DNA from: Megascapheus bottae
Lineage: Eukaryota > Chordata > Mammalia > Rodentia > Geomyidae
Assembly: GCA_024803745.1 (NCBI GenBank)
Contig: JANJXV010000013.1
Coordinates: 55,026,501 to 55,090,500 of the forward strand
DNA length: 64,000 bases
Reading direction: 5' to 3'
Shown one piece after another: positions 11,428-23,026 of this stretch. Under the pieces are notes generated by a model. That model did not search any database. It worked only from the letters and a program-made list of their open reading frames with translations, and was not told the DNA's origin. The first letter of the stretch is position 1. The number at the start of each line of letters is the position of its first letter. Position numbers and translations under genes: made by a program.

Positions 11428-11794
11428 TTAAGTATTCTAGGAAGACCAGACATTGTAGTCTTGGCACTGATTAGCCATGTGATGTGACAGGGCTGGAGAA
11501 AGGGCTTCCATGGGGCAGTGCCTCTTCATTAGCTTCCAGACCTGTGCTTAGCTGTGTTTTGCAATAGTCAGAGGCAGTGGCCTTGCCTGGTTGTGCCCTT
11601 GCCATGGTAAATGTCCTTCAGTTCTATGAGAAGTTTTGGCTGAGACCAGGAGGTGAGGGGTTAAAGACAAGCCCCACATTGCCTGGGGTTGGCTGCATGT
11701 TGGTGGGACTGAGGGGAGGTGTCATCTGATCCCAAGGTGGTGCCTTGCACTGGGCATCGGCTCCTGGACCTTGGCACCTGTGTGACCACTGTTT

Positions 11795-12010
11795 TCCAGG
11801 AACGCTGGGTCATTTTGACAACAAAGTCTCCCAAATTTGCCCAATAAACAGATTTCGGAGAGCATTGATCAATTTGGCACGACTTGCTTATTATGGTTCT
11901 GTTTAACTTTGGAAAGAAAATAAGAAATGGTACAAAGGTGTGTTTGTTTTCTGAACTGTGTTCCCTTCCCCAGATGTTCCTTTCTGCCCATTCCAAAGCG
12001 TTCTGAGCAC
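11795..12010. other. Repeat-free, conserved-looking intron 1 segment
   Basis: AT-richer sequence (gagcattgatcaatttggc, gcttattatggttctg) unlike the GC-rich flank; no ORF of coding character, no repeat recognised. Confidence 0.25.
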
Positions 12011-12339
12011 CGTTCTCCAGTTTCCTCTCTGCACAGCCGGACAATGAGGTCTTTGTGACCACATGGGAACCACTTCCCTCTCCGGGGGCCGTGGAGGAGG
12101 CAGAGGCCGTCCCACCGTCTCCCACCTCCGTGGAAACAAGTCTGTGCCAACCCTGCCAGGGTCTGGCTCCCTGGTGGGGCTCTGGCAGGCATGTTTCCCA
12201 GGGTGGTGATTGGCAGGGCTGAGGCTTGGGGTACCATGGTCTGTTCCTCCTCCTGTCCCCTTGAGCTGCCCCCCAAGACTAAATCCTTGCATCTGCAGCA
12301 TGCTTTCAGGTACCAGGACGGACCTTTTTCTTTGACTGT

Positions 12340-12425
12340 CTGTTTCTTGGTGCTGGGGTTGGGAATCCAGGGCCCTGCACATGCCTGGCAGGCATTGCAC
12401 CACTGGGTGACACCCAAGCCCCTTG
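12340..12425 (-). mobile_element. ID-like SINE monomer
   Basis: Antisense, reads ggggcttgggtgtcacccagtgg on the minus strand; diverged. Confidence 0.65.
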
Positions 12426-12604
12426 CATCTCATGCTGCCAGATGACAGAGGGTGGGTGTCACGGGAGACCTGAGCCCACAGCCACACACCTGGCTGGGGG
12501 TGGAGGTGGGAGCAGCGGCACTTTAGGGATGTCACCAGCGGTACACAGGGACGTGTGTGTAACACACACACACCTTACAATTACCTCCCCAGTTGATTTC
12601 AAAA

Positions 12605-12850
12605 TGGTTTCAGCAGGACTCTGGTGGCTCACATTTGTAATCTTAGCTGCTCAGGAGGCTGAGATCTGAGGATCTTGGTTTGTGGCCAGCCTAGACCACA
12701 ATCCATGAGACTCTTATCTCCACTTAACCGTGGAAAAGCCAGAAGTGGAGCTGTGGCTTATGTGCCAGCCTTGAGGGAAAAAAGCTAGAGAACAGTGCCC
12801 GGGCCTTGAGTGTGGCACATGCATTAAGCATGTACAAAGACACAGACAGA
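12605..12850 (+). mobile_element. B1-headed chimeric SINE
   Basis: + strand copy ending in the GGCA/CA microsatellite. Confidence 0.82.
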
Positions 12851-12877
12851 CAGGCAGGCAGGCAGGCAGGCAGGCAG

Positions 12878-12911
<34 letters not shown>
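12851..12911. repeat. (GGCA)n then (CA)n microsatellite
   Basis: Seven GGCA units then about 15 CA units at the 3' end of a + strand SINE, likely grown from its tail. Confidence 0.95.
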
Positions 12912-12915
<4 letters not shown>

Positions 12916-13101
12916 TTCAAAAGGCAGCTACGATTCCTGTACAAAGCACAAAGCTTGTCCTTAGTGTGGTCTGAACTTAGTAGCCTCTAAGGGTTCACCT
13001 TATTTGGGGTGTATGTTTAATGAAAACTCTTATTTTTAAATAAATGTATCCTGCTTTAGAATACCCAAGATACAGATAAAAATAGCTTGGGTTCATTATG
13101 C

Positions 13102-13206
13102 GAGAGGGGGGGGGAGAAGGAGAGGGAGAGGGAGAGGGAGGGAGAGAGAAGAAGAGAAAGGAAGAGAGAGGGAAAGAGAGGGAAAGAGAGGGAAAGAGAG
13201 AGAAAG
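13102..13206. repeat. GA-rich purine tract
   Basis: About 105 bp almost only of A and G, with GAGAGG and GAAAGAGAGG subrepeats. Confidence 0.95.
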
Positions 13207-13390
13207 TGTTCTGAGACCTGTAGCTGGATCCTTTAAGCCTCATTGCCCTGGTTGTAGAGGCTGTGTTCACCCTGTTACAGAAGAGGAAACAGGTCCAGGG
13301 AGTCGAAGGCCCCTGTGGGGTTCACACAGAGACCACAAGCCAGTAGTGTGGACCACATCTGCCTCTTGGAGGCTGTTTGAATTGTAAACT

Positions 13391-13618
13391 TTCTTTCTTT
13401 TTTTTTTTTCTTTGCCAATTCTGGGCCTTGAATACAGGGCCTGGGCACTGTCCTTGAGCTTTTTCAAGGCCAGTGTTCTGCCACTTGAGCCTCAGTGCCA
13501 TTTCTGGCTTTTTCCGTGTATGTGGTACCAAGGAATCAAACCCAGGGCTTTGTGCATCAACCCAGGGCTTCATGCATGTTAGGTAAGCACTCTACTACTT
13601 GACCACACTCCCAGTCCT
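13391..13618 (-). mobile_element. ID-headed dimeric SINE with internal 20-bp duplication
   Basis: Antisense copy; the B-box segment caacccagggcttygtgcat is present twice (13538-13577), an internal duplication not seen in other copies. Confidence 0.88.
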
Positions 13619-13829
13619 TGAATTATAAAATATCTTCTTGGAAATTACTCAAGGAGCCCCTGGTCCAGGTCAGTAAGCCTGGTATTGAGCTTCTTGCTGG
13701 TCCAGGCCTGGGAGGGGTGTGATGTCACAGTCGCCTGCCTGGGTGGTCCCAGTGAAGGAGTGCTGCTCTTTGCACGGGAGCCCCTGAGTAGTATCCTGGG
13801 GCCTTCTGGGGAGGGCTGAGATGCTGCAG

Positions 13830-14110
13830 TAGATGCTTTTTTCTAGAAAGGCCCAGATGGGCTCTCTCGTCCTTTGCCATGGTCCTGGGCCACTTCCGGT
13901 GGTTGGCCGGCCAGGAGCCGTGGAACGAGGATGGTATGTAATCAGAATGCTATATTTTGTCGAAAATAAGAATGTTAGTAATGGGCTGGTTGCTGGCAAG
14001 TCAGACTGGGACTCTGAAATACATATTTTTCCCTGTTCTGCCCTAAACCTTCTAATTAGTGAGAATGCACATTTGCAGACATAAATCCAATGTCCTATTC
14101 CCTCACAAAC
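13830..14110. other. Repeat-free, conserved-looking intron 1 segment
   Basis: Contains a homeodomain-type ctaattag (14052-14059) in a low-CpG, repeat-free background; candidate enhancer by appearance only. Confidence 0.27.
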
Positions 14111-14871
14111 TGTCCTGGTGTCCCTGAGCTGGTCACATTTCATGGCTGCTAAATTGAGGCCTGCAAAGTGTGTGTGCACGAGTGCTTGTGGGTGTGCAAC
14201 CTGAGTTACTTATGTGCATATGTGTTGACACTGTACACATGTGTACATGTGTGTACACACGTGTGTGTGAGTGTGTTCCTGTGACAAGATGAGAGTACAG
14301 AGGCAGCCAGTCCGTAGGCCCAGCCAGTCTGTGCCTGTCACAGCTGTGAGGTGCAGAGGTCATTCAGAGCACACTTAGCAGCTGGGGGCCACTTCTGGAC
14401 ACCCCCCCCCCCCCGCCCCGTCCTGAGCCTCCTGGAACAGTGGGAAAGGCTGTGGTCTTTGGTAACTGGCCCTGCAGTCTGACGTCTCCTCCCTTCACTG
14501 GATCTGGTGGGGCATGCAGGGCGCTGGGGCTTGCTCTGCCCTGGGTGCGGGGGTAGGGGGCTGGCTCCTGGAGCAGGGCCACATCAAGTCTGCCCCTGCC
14601 TCGGTGTGGTCCAGGTGAGCCCTTCACCCCTGCAGGCATCCGTCCTCAGGTCTGTGGATGGGGAGGGAAGGGACCAAGCTGGGCATCCATTCTCTGGTCC
14701 ACACCCAGCCTTTCCAGATCTCTGAGTCTACTTTATTCAAGACCAGTGCTTTCAAACTATGCTCCCTTGGTCCAAACTAAACAGTGTTCTGACCAGGTGC
14801 ACTTGGGAAATCCTCTGGGAAAGGGAGTGAGCCGCTTCTTACCTAGAAGAGCCCCCTCCCACTGACTGACT

Positions 14872-15112
14872 GGTTGATGGATTGATTGCCGCTTGTGGGG
14901 CTCGAACTCTGGGTGTGGGAGCTGTCTGTCCCTGAGCTCTTCAGCGCAAGGCTAGCACTCGACCACTTGAGCCACAGCACCACTTCTGGTTTTCTGTTGG
15001 TTAGCTGGAGAGAAGAGTCTCACGGACTTTGGTGCTGGCTTTAAATTGCGATCCTCAGATCTCAGCCTCCGAGCAGCTAGGATCACAGGCCTGGGCACCC
15101 GGCACCCGGCTT
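14872..15112 (-). mobile_element. B1-headed chimeric SINE
   Basis: Full antisense copy. Confidence 0.86.
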
Positions 15113-15292
15113 TGCTTATCCTTCTTGTTCATGGCCGGTACTCTACTGCTTGAGTTAAGCCTGTAGTCCAACTTTTAGCTGGTTAGTTGGAAATGAAGTC
15201 TCTCCAGCTTTCTGCCAGGGCCAACTTCAGAAGTATGATTTTCCAGATCTTAGTCTTCTGCATAAGTAGGATTATAGCTGCGAGCCACAAGC
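15113..15292 (-). mobile_element. B1-headed chimeric SINE, partial
   Basis: Antisense older copy abutting the previous one; probably the target of its insertion. Confidence 0.75.
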
Positions 15293-15511
15293 TTCCGGGT
15301 CCCTAGAGGCTTTGCAATGGTGACAACACTCCAGGCTTGGACTGCCTTTGCCCAAGCATCTTAGGTCAGATAGAAAGGGCAGATATGAGCTGAGCCTGAC
15401 ACCACCAGTATTCCTTCCTGTCAACCGTGGTGACTTCTTCTTCTCAGTTGTCATCTTGGGGCAGTGACCCAGGATCAAGGTATCTGAAACTTAAGTCAAA
15501 GTAAGTTCATT

Positions 15512-15670
15512 GGCTGTTGTTTGTCATGGGACTTGAACTCTGGGCCTGGGCATTGTCCTTGAGCTCTGCAGCTCAAGGCTACCACCCTACCCCTTGAGCC
15601 ATAGTGCCACTTCCGGTTTTCTAGTGATTAATTGGCGATAACAGTCTCACAGACTTTTTAGTGCCCAGCT
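15512..15670 (-). mobile_element. B1-headed chimeric SINE, head missing
   Basis: Antisense tRNA-like unit and spacer only; the B1 head is absent. Confidence 0.8.
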
Positions 15671-15707
15671 TTCCTTGGCACTCTGGTTAAGAGATTTGTC
15701 CACAGCT

Positions 15708-16207
15708 GGCTGGGCAGGATGGCCCAGTTCTGAAACCTTAGCTGCTCTGGAGGGTGAGATTGGCAATAACATTTTGAGGTCAGCCTGAGCATAAAGAAGT
15801 TCATGAGCGTGGTGGCTCATGCCTATAATCCTAGCTACTCAGGAGGCTGAGATCAGAGGATCACAGTTCAAAGTCAGCCCCAGCACCAAAGTCCATGAGA
15901 CTCTCATCTCCAGTTAACCACCAGAAAACTAGAAGTGGCGCTGTGGCTCAAGGGTAGGGCAGTAGCCTTGAGCTGAAGAGCTCGGGGACAGTGCCCAGGC
16001 CCAGAGTTCAGACCCCATGACCAACTGAAAAAAAAATTCATGAGACTCTATCTCAACCAGGGGCTGGGGATGGTGGTGTGGACCTGCTATACAAACAATC
16101 TGACCTAAGCATGAAGCATAATTAGTAGAACAAGAGACTGGAATCATGGCTCAAGTGGTAGAGTACCTGCCTAGTAACTAGGGGGCCCTGAGTTCAATCC
16201 CCAGTGC
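15708..16207 (+). mobile_element. B1+ID composite SINE split by a nested SINE
   Basis: The outer older element is 15708-15807 (B1-like) plus 16037-16207 (ID-like with ggctcaagtggtagagtacc); it lacks the typical spacer. Confidence 0.75.
15808..16036 (+). mobile_element. B1-headed chimeric SINE, nested
   Basis: Full + strand copy inside the older composite element; the repeat ttcatgag at 15800-15807 and 16037-16044 is the likely target duplication. Confidence 0.85.
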
Positions 16208-16821
16208 TCAGTTTGAGCAGCTCCTTGTCTGCTCTTTGGATTTGTCTGTTCTTGCATGTTGCCCTGCTCCTCATTCTTGGCCTGCCAGGGACCTGGCGTC
16301 ACCTGGTGACTGGCTTTCATGATGTCCAGTGGCTGGGCTCTGTGACAACCTGCTGGGCTCCTCTAAGCAAGGAAGGACTGTCCCCTGCGTGGGAAGTGGA
16401 ACAGCCAGTCTTAGAAGTGGCTCAGGTGACCTCTGTTTGGGGACCTGGACTTTGGCTTTCTCCCTGGACGTTCCCAGGTGACCAAGCAGCTCCTTGGCTC
16501 GTGGGGTTGGGCCCAAGCTCTGGCAGAGCATAGGCTAAGGCCAGCTGCCTCGCGTCCTTGGCACAGGGCTGCACGGGGCCTGGATGGCCCATGGTCACAT
16601 TCTGCCTGGAGGGGCCCCTGGCTCACGTACCTGGCTGGAAGGTAGTTGGAAGGTGACCCAATTTTTAAAATCTCGCAAGGGATTTCTTATTTCTTGCTCA
16701 GCCTCAAACCTGTCCCCTTCCATCTCCCTGTGCCCTGCCTCCCTGGCCTCTACGCTGTGCTCCTGGATGAGGGGGTGGGAAACACTAGGATGGGGGCAGA
16801 GAATGAGTTCTGGGCTTGGGA

Positions 16822-16868
16822 GGTAGGGGGCACTGGGAGCCCGGTAGGGGGCACTGGGAGCCCGGCAG
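16822..16868. repeat. 21-bp tandem duplication
   Basis: Two near-perfect copies of ggtagggggcactgggagcc-type sequence start at 16822 and 16843; a third start decays at once. Confidence 0.85.
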
Positions 16869-17370
16869 GGTGGCCCCTGTTCTCCATGAGGCCAGGTGGG
16901 GAGAAGTGTTCTGCAGACCCCAGAGCATAGCTTGTGAAAGGGAAGCCGAGGCCAGTGTGTGTATTCAGCGTGCTAGAAGTTTTCTCCTGCTGCTTCCCAG
17001 CCCTTACCTGCCTCTCCAACCCCCGCAGGCAAGGGGGCTCCAACTTCTGCAGCCAGACTGGGATCTGTCCTCTCCCCAGCTCCCTGCTCTTCCTGGTTAT
17101 AGGAAGTCTCAACTGGGAAGGAGGTGAAGCTGCCTGAACAGGTCTCAGAGCAGCTGAGCAAATTCATGCAGCCTTCAGGCTAGGCTGCATCTGGCAGGCA
17201 TTTGGTGCAGCCTGCAGAGAGGGCTTTCTGGAGGTATGAGTGAGGGCTAACGTGGGGGCTGTCAGAGACTTGGTCTGCCGTGGTTGAGACTGAAGTTGAG
17301 GCCAGATTGGGAGACCAGGAGAAAATTCATGGTGTGTCCTGGCCCAGTGGGTTTTAGGTAGGCAAACAAT

Positions 17371-17433
17371 GGATGGATGGATAGATGGATGCATGCATGG
17401 ATGGAGGCATGGGTGGATGTGTGGATGGATGGG
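17371..17433. repeat. (GGAT)n microsatellite
   Basis: Imperfect GGAT/GCAT tetranucleotides. Confidence 0.9.
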
Positions 17434-17619
17434 AGGCTGAGAAAGGCTGTAGGTATTTCAGCCGTGGTGGGGAGGAGAGCTGTTCCTTTTTCCTGTGTTG
17501 GCGGATGTTATCAGGACTCCACTAGTGCTGAAGTTGGCTGAGCTTTTCCATAGAAGGTAGTATAGCTGTTGGATTAAAGGTACTTAGGCTCTTATTACTG
17601 TTATGCTATTTAAAAATTT

Positions 17620-17852
17620 TTGTTTTTTGGTCAGTCTTGGGTCTTGAACTCTGGACCTGGGCGCTGTCCCTGAACTCTTCAGCTCAAGGCTAGTGCTCTA
17701 CCATTTGAGCCACAGCACCACTTCTGGTTTTCTGGTGGTTCACTGGAGATGAATCTCATGGACTTTTGTATCAGGGCTGGCTTTGAACCATGATCTTTAG
17801 ATCTCAGCCTCCTGAGTGGCTAGGTTTACAAGCATGAGCCCCCAGTACCCCC
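17620..17852 (-). mobile_element. B1-headed chimeric SINE
   Basis: Full antisense copy. Confidence 0.86.
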
Positions 17853-17905
17853 ATTTAAATATTATTTTCACAAACGTCTAGTACAATATTTAGAAATTCT
17901 GAATC

Positions 17906-18123
17906 ATAGCTGGAAACCAGTGTCTCACCCCAGTAATCCTACTCAGTTAGGCTGAGATCTGAAGATGATGGTTCAAAGCCAGCCTGGGCAGACAAATCCT
18001 AGAGATTCTTTTCTCCAGTTAGCCAAGCAAAAGGCAGAACTGAAAGTATGGCCAAGTGGTAGAGCATTAAGAAAGCCAAGGGAGGGAGAGTGCAAGGCCC
18101 TGAGTTCAAGCTCCAGTATTGAT
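17906..18123 (+). mobile_element. B1-headed chimeric SINE
   Basis: + strand copy; with the antisense copy at 17620 it forms an inverted pair 54 bp apart. Confidence 0.83.
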
Positions 18124-18502
18124 GTGCGCTCGCATGCATACATGCATGCACACACAATCCTCAGACTCTTGTTTCTGAATTGTATGTTAGTTGGGGACAG
18201 GCTCACATGAAAACATGAAATTCTGTGGTTAAAATCATAGTCATCACACCTGCTTTAGGGACTAGGGGTTACCCAGGGGCTGGAGGTGCCAACCCTGAGC
18301 TTGTACCTGGGCACCACCTGGCTTCTTGAGCCATCAATGTACACCTGAATTTGGATGTTTAGTATTTCTTCTGCCTCTGTTAGGGAAGCCCCCCCAGCAG
18401 CGGAGGTGGACCCTTGCAAAGACCATACTCATAATGCCCCGTGAATTCTCCCACCACGCAAGGAGCCTGCACATTGTTCTTGGCAGACGGCTTGCGCACA
18501 GG

Positions 18503-18642
18503 GAGAGGCTGGGCCCTGTGTCCCTGTGCACGGGGAGGGGAGAGGCTGGGCCCTGCGTCCCTGTGCACGGGGAGGGGAGAGGCTGGGCCCTGCGTCCCTG
18601 TGCACTGGGAGGGGAGAGGCTGGGATCTGTGTCCCTCGTGCT
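18503..18642. repeat. 37-bp minisatellite, about 3.8 copies
   Basis: Units starting at 18503, 18540, 18577 and 18614 share gagaggctgggccctg and tccctgtgcac blocks with a strict 37-bp period. The last copy is diverged. Confidence 0.9.
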
Positions 18643-19114
18643 TCAGGGGCTGCATGGGTTTTCCCCTGGGTTTCTACTCACAGTACTTTTTGAACAGTTG
18701 ATCTCAGAGGGGACTAGAACTTTCTAACACTGCCTCCACCCTAGGCTGAGTGCTTTGAAGTTTCATGTTTTACCCTGAAATGCATGGGAATTTATTTGAC
18801 AGACTCTTTGTCATTGTCACTGGTTTTATTTAAAATAAACAAAAAACCTAATATGATTCAGATTTCAAATATACAGTATGTATAATAAAGTACAAAGAAT
18901 TATATCTGAGGAATAGTGTGTGAGACCCGTATTCAAGAAAATAATAAAAATTTGTATCTGTGGAAATAGATTTTGTGTCTACAAGGGAAAAGTGAAATAC
19001 AGGTCCAGCCTCACCTGGAGCTCTGTCCTGCCTTCCCCTTCCTCTTCCTCCCTTCCTTTTCCTGTTGGTGGCTTTTGAAGAAGAGGGAGGAGTGCCCCCT
19101 CTCTTTTGTAAAGC

Positions 19115-19196
19115 TTTTTTGTGGAGTTGGGGATCGAACCCAGGGACTGGCATAGGTAGACAAGCACCCTTCCACTGGGTTATATGTTCAGTTCTC
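19115..19196 (-). mobile_element. ID-like SINE monomer
   Basis: Antisense, with the B-box region gggatcgaaccca. Confidence 0.7.
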
Positions 19197-19227
19197 TGAT
19201 TTAAAGTGTGTCATTCTGTGGCACTGA

Positions 19228-19453
19228 AAACATTCACAGAGCCAGGCACCTGTAACCCTTGCTACTCAGGAGGCTGAGATGTCATGATTGAGATTTGAAG
19301 CCAGCCTGGGCAGGGAAGTCCATGAGAGTCTTCTTTTCAATTAACCACCAAAAAGCCAGAAGTGGAATTGTGGCTCTTATGGCAGAGTACCAGTCATGAG
19401 CAAAAAAGCCAAGTGAGTGTGCAGCTCTGAGTTTAAGCCCTGGCACCTGTACT
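19228..19453 (+). mobile_element. B1-headed chimeric SINE
   Basis: + strand copy, the first of a tail-to-tail inverted pair. Confidence 0.83.
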
Positions 19454-19459
19454 CCAACA

Positions 19460-19704
19460 TTGATTTTTTTTTTTTTTTTGGTGGTAGGACTTGAACTTTG
19501 GGTCTGGGCACTGTCTCTGAGCTGTTTAGCTCAAGGCTACCGCCTTACCCCTGAGCCATAGCTTCACTTCTGGTTTTCTGCCGGCTAATTGGAGATAAGA
19601 GTCTGATGGACATTTGTGCCTGGGCTGGCTTTGAACCGTGATCCTCAGATCTCAACCTCCTGAGTAGCTAGGATGACAGGCGTGAGCCACTGGCATCTGG
19701 CAAC
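19460..19704 (-). mobile_element. B1-headed chimeric SINE
   Basis: Antisense copy with poly-T, partner of the copy at 19228. Confidence 0.86.
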
Positions 19705-20439
19705 CACCACTGATTTTTTATGGGGAAAAGATTCTGCACTGTGGGGGTGGGGTACATGGGGGGGCAGGGTGGCGCCAGGGGGCCGAGCTCTGCCAGGCAC
19801 CAGGGGTGCTGAGGAAGGCTTCTTTTTTATAAGGAGCACTAATGCTATGTGGAAGAGACCAGAGAGCAGGGACAGAGCCTGGAGGAGACCCCAGGGGAAG
19901 GGGAAACGTGGATGGTCATGGGAATGTTGTTTCAGAAACCCCAGCTGGCTCTCAAGGCCCGGTACCCAGGGCCCCAGGCCGAGGGCGCTGCGGGGCAGCC
20001 AGGGATGCATTGTCTTGGGTGTAATGACGCAGGGAGCACGGCTGCACCGGGGTGTTCAGCTCAGACATGCTCCGCAGTCACCAGGTTTTACAGTCTTCCT
20101 CCAGCACTGCTGGCTCACTCCTGGATTCCTCCTCCCGGAAGCCTGCCAGGCCCACCCCAGCCAGTTCTTCTCATGGTTCCAGGCACCCCCTGTCCCTGCC
20201 ACCCACCTTCCCTTCTTGTACCTGTGTGAGTGGGCCTCTCTGAGTTCTTCTGGCCCTGACTGATGACCCCACAGAATGCCTAGACTACACCTAGCCTGGC
20301 CGTTGCCGTGAGCCTGGGGGCCCCTTCTAATCAGGCCTGGACCCAGACTGCTGCTCCTCTGGGGATGGTGGCAGGGGGCTGGATGACCTTGGAGCAGGCC
20401 TTGTTTGGGGTCACTGTGTACACAGTGTAAACCATGGGC

Positions 20440-20560
20440 TCTTGGAGAAGAGGCCCAGACATCTGCTACAAATTCTATATATAAACACTGGAGATGCTTA
20501 GCGGAGTTAAAATGGGCTTGATGGCACTTGGCTGTGTAGATTCCTGATTCTTCTGTGGCA
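20440..20560. other. Repeat-free segment with TATA-like run
   Basis: Holds tatatataaa at 20476-20485 in otherwise GC-rich sequence. No initiator or downstream exon supports a promoter. Confidence 0.2.
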
Positions 20561-20779
20561 GAGACTGGCCACAGCCCTGGTCCCGGGTAGAAGGGAGCCA
20601 GAGCAGACCTCTGGGGTCCCGGGAGTACCATTCACACCTGGGTCTGAACTGTGTACCACGCTGGCCTGATCAGAGGGGATGGGGCCCTGAGGGCATGCGG
20701 GGTGTCCTGAGCTCCTGCCAAGAAGGCCTGAACCTCAGATGAAGCTGAGACATCAGGATGGCAGAGGGAATCAGCCTGA

Positions 20780-21012
20780 CCAGCGCGGGTGGCTGTGCCT
20801 TTTGAAAGGGTTTGATGTGTGTGGAAGGGCATTCCTGCCATCCCAGCGCTCAGGTGCCTGAGACAGGAAGACAGTGAATGCCACATCAGCTTGAGCTACA
20901 TAGTGAAACTCTTGTCTGGAGAAAAACCAGCCTGGGTTGGAGGTGAACCTCAAGTGGTAGAGCACCCACCTCGCAAGGGTGAAGCCCTGAGTTCAAACCC
21001 CAGTACCACTAA
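20780..21012 (+). mobile_element. B1+ID composite SINE (no spacer), older type
   Basis: + strand: B1-like catcccagcgctcaggtgcctgag part followed by an ID-like unit with gttcaaacccc. Confidence 0.75.
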
Positions 21013-21284
21013 GACCTCAGCCCTCAGCCCCGTGGTTTATTTCCACTGAGGAGAAAGTAATCATCTTAAGTCAAAATTCTGCAACAGTGAGGATTTTGCA
21101 AGGTGTGCAGCCACCACCTCTGTCTGCTTCTAGAACTTTCTCATCTTCACCAAGTGTCACTCCTCATCCTTTCTGCTCTCCGCCCACCCGGATCCTACAG
21201 CCTCCAATCCACTTTCTGTGTCTTTGGCTCAGTTTGTTCTGGACTTTTCATACGAAGCAGTCATCCGGTGTGGCTTTTATTTTA

Positions 21285-21457
21285 GAGAGGGAGTGTACTA
21301 GGGTTTGGATTCAGGGCTCCATGCCAGGTAGGCAAGTGCTCGACTGCTGGAGCCAACATCTCCAGTTCTTTTTGCTGAGTTTTTGTACGCAGCCAGTCTT
21401 AGATTATCTGTACCACCCACAAGCTAGGATTAAAGGCATGAACCACTACCCACGGTT
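21285..21457 (-). mobile_element. ID/B1 composite SINE, older type
   Basis: Antisense ID part (gggtttggattcagggct) followed by a B1-like end (aggattaaaggcatgaacc). Confidence 0.7.
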
Positions 21458-22087
21458 TGTTGGTTGAGATGCACCGCTGACTTTGAGTTGTGTCTGAACC
21501 ACAGCCCTCCTGATCTCCCTCTCTTGGGCACTGGCCCTGTAGATGTGAGCTGCCATCCCAGCCCCATGGAATCTTTGGTCTGGCCTCTTGGACTGAGCAT
21601 GATGTCTTCGGTCTCTAACATGTCGCAGTGTGTGTCATGTTTCGTCCCTTTCAATGTCCCCTGGGATCCCTGATCCACGGGGGCTCTGCAATGAGAGGGC
21701 AAGTTGCCTGGCAGGGAAGGAGCCCCTAAGGACCAGCAGCTGCCAGTCACATGCCCTTCTCTCCTGTACTTCCATCTCAGGACCTTCGCATCAGTCTCTG
21801 CCCCCGGACTTCCCGGTGAGCCCTCCCCTGACTGCTTAGAGTGCAGCCTCCCTCCCTGACTCCCCTCTTCCCAATCTGCCCCATCCCTAGCATGGATATC
21901 TAATGCCACTGAAATGCCCCGTTCATTATGTTTCTTGCTTCCAGTTTGCACCCCAGGTGCTCAGTAGTGACTGCAGGAGGGTGGTTTTGTCCCTTAACCA
22001 TGTGTGGTTTTCTCTTTGCATCTGGTTTTCTTCTGCATCCATTTCTTTCTCGTCTGCTCCTTATTTCTGGTGTGGATTCTACCCTGG

Positions 22088-22090
<3 letters not shown>

Positions 22091-22127
<37 letters not shown>
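22091..22127. repeat. (GT)n microsatellite
   Basis: About 18 GT units, abutting the 65-bp tandem duplication. Confidence 0.95.
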
Positions 22128-22129
<2 letters not shown>

Positions 22130-22135
22130 ATGCTT

Positions 22136-22265
22136 GTGGTTGGTGGGTGGGGCCTCACATGGCCACGCCTCTCCCACATAATTGCTCTCACCAGCCAGGG
22201 TGTGATTGGTGGATGGGGTCCTGGAGGCCACGCCTCTCACATGTCATTGTCTGCCTCAGCCTGGG
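22136..22265. repeat. 65-bp tandem duplication with ATTGG/CACGCC motifs
   Basis: Two imperfect 65-bp units (22136-22200, 22201-22265) lie directly after a GT microsatellite. Both carry ttGGTGGrTGGGG and gGCCACGCCTCTC blocks; the second has ATTGG, an inverted CCAAT. Slippage next to the microsatellite may have produced the duplication. Confidence 0.75.
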
Positions 22266-22938
22266 TTCCGTAGGAGAAGGTGGAGAGGCTGCTGGTGTCA
22301 GCTGGGCTGTCAGGGTGGCACCCACACGAGACCCAGGCAGCCAGTTGCCAGGAGACAAGAGCACCATACAGGTCCTTCTTCAGACTTTGAAATGAAGTGT
22401 GTCATTTTCTCAACTTGGTCTTAGAAGCAGGAGTTCACCCTGGGGAGAGCTGGCCTGCCCTGGCCATGCTACCCTGGCTGGCCCTCTCCTAGGAGGTGGC
22501 TCGCGGGCTCCCACGGACTTGGCAGGGGAGAGGCTCAGGAAATTACAATGCCCCCACCTTCTCCGCCTTTGAAGCAGTGCACACCTGAACTGCCCCAAGT
22601 CTCACCTGGGGAAATGTGGTCTTTCCAGTTGGTGGAGGGAGAGTCAGCCGAGCTGGGTCCTGTGTGCCTGGGTGGCTTGCAGCCTCTCCCCCCTCCCTGG
22701 CTGGGCTGGTCTCAGGGCCCCCTCTTGCCCTGGCACCCAGGCCTCAGGGAAGGCTCGGCTGGGCTCCTGGCCTGGCTTCTCCAGCCTCGGTCCCTCCTCC
22801 CTCAGCCCTTTCTTGGCAGAGGAGCCGGGAGTAAAGCCACATCCCAGGCTGGGCTTTTCCCTGCTTGCTTTTACAAGGGGTTCTTGGGCGGGGCCCACCT
22901 GGTAGAGGGCTTCCTGGGGCCTGAGGACAGCATGACGA

Positions 22939-22959
22939 GTGTGTGTGTGCGTGCGTGCG

Positions 22960-23005
<46 letters not shown>

Positions 23006-23026
23006 TGTGTGTGCACGCGCGCATGT
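22939..23026. repeat. GT/GC alternating tract
   Basis: Nearly 90 bp of alternating purine-pyrimidine (GT with GC interruptions, ending in cgcgcgc), the sequence class that can adopt Z-DNA. Confidence 0.93.

Noticed and set aside
11903..12571. 222-residue minus-strand open frame
   Set aside because: Composition is that of GC-rich intron, there is no domain, and overlapping frames in the same place are equally open.
18503..18642. CRISPR-like repeat array
   Set aside because: Units are directly tandem without unique spacers in a mammalian intron; it is a minisatellite.
20476..20485. TATA box
   Set aside because: No initiator, CpG island or following exon; A/T runs of this length occur by chance.
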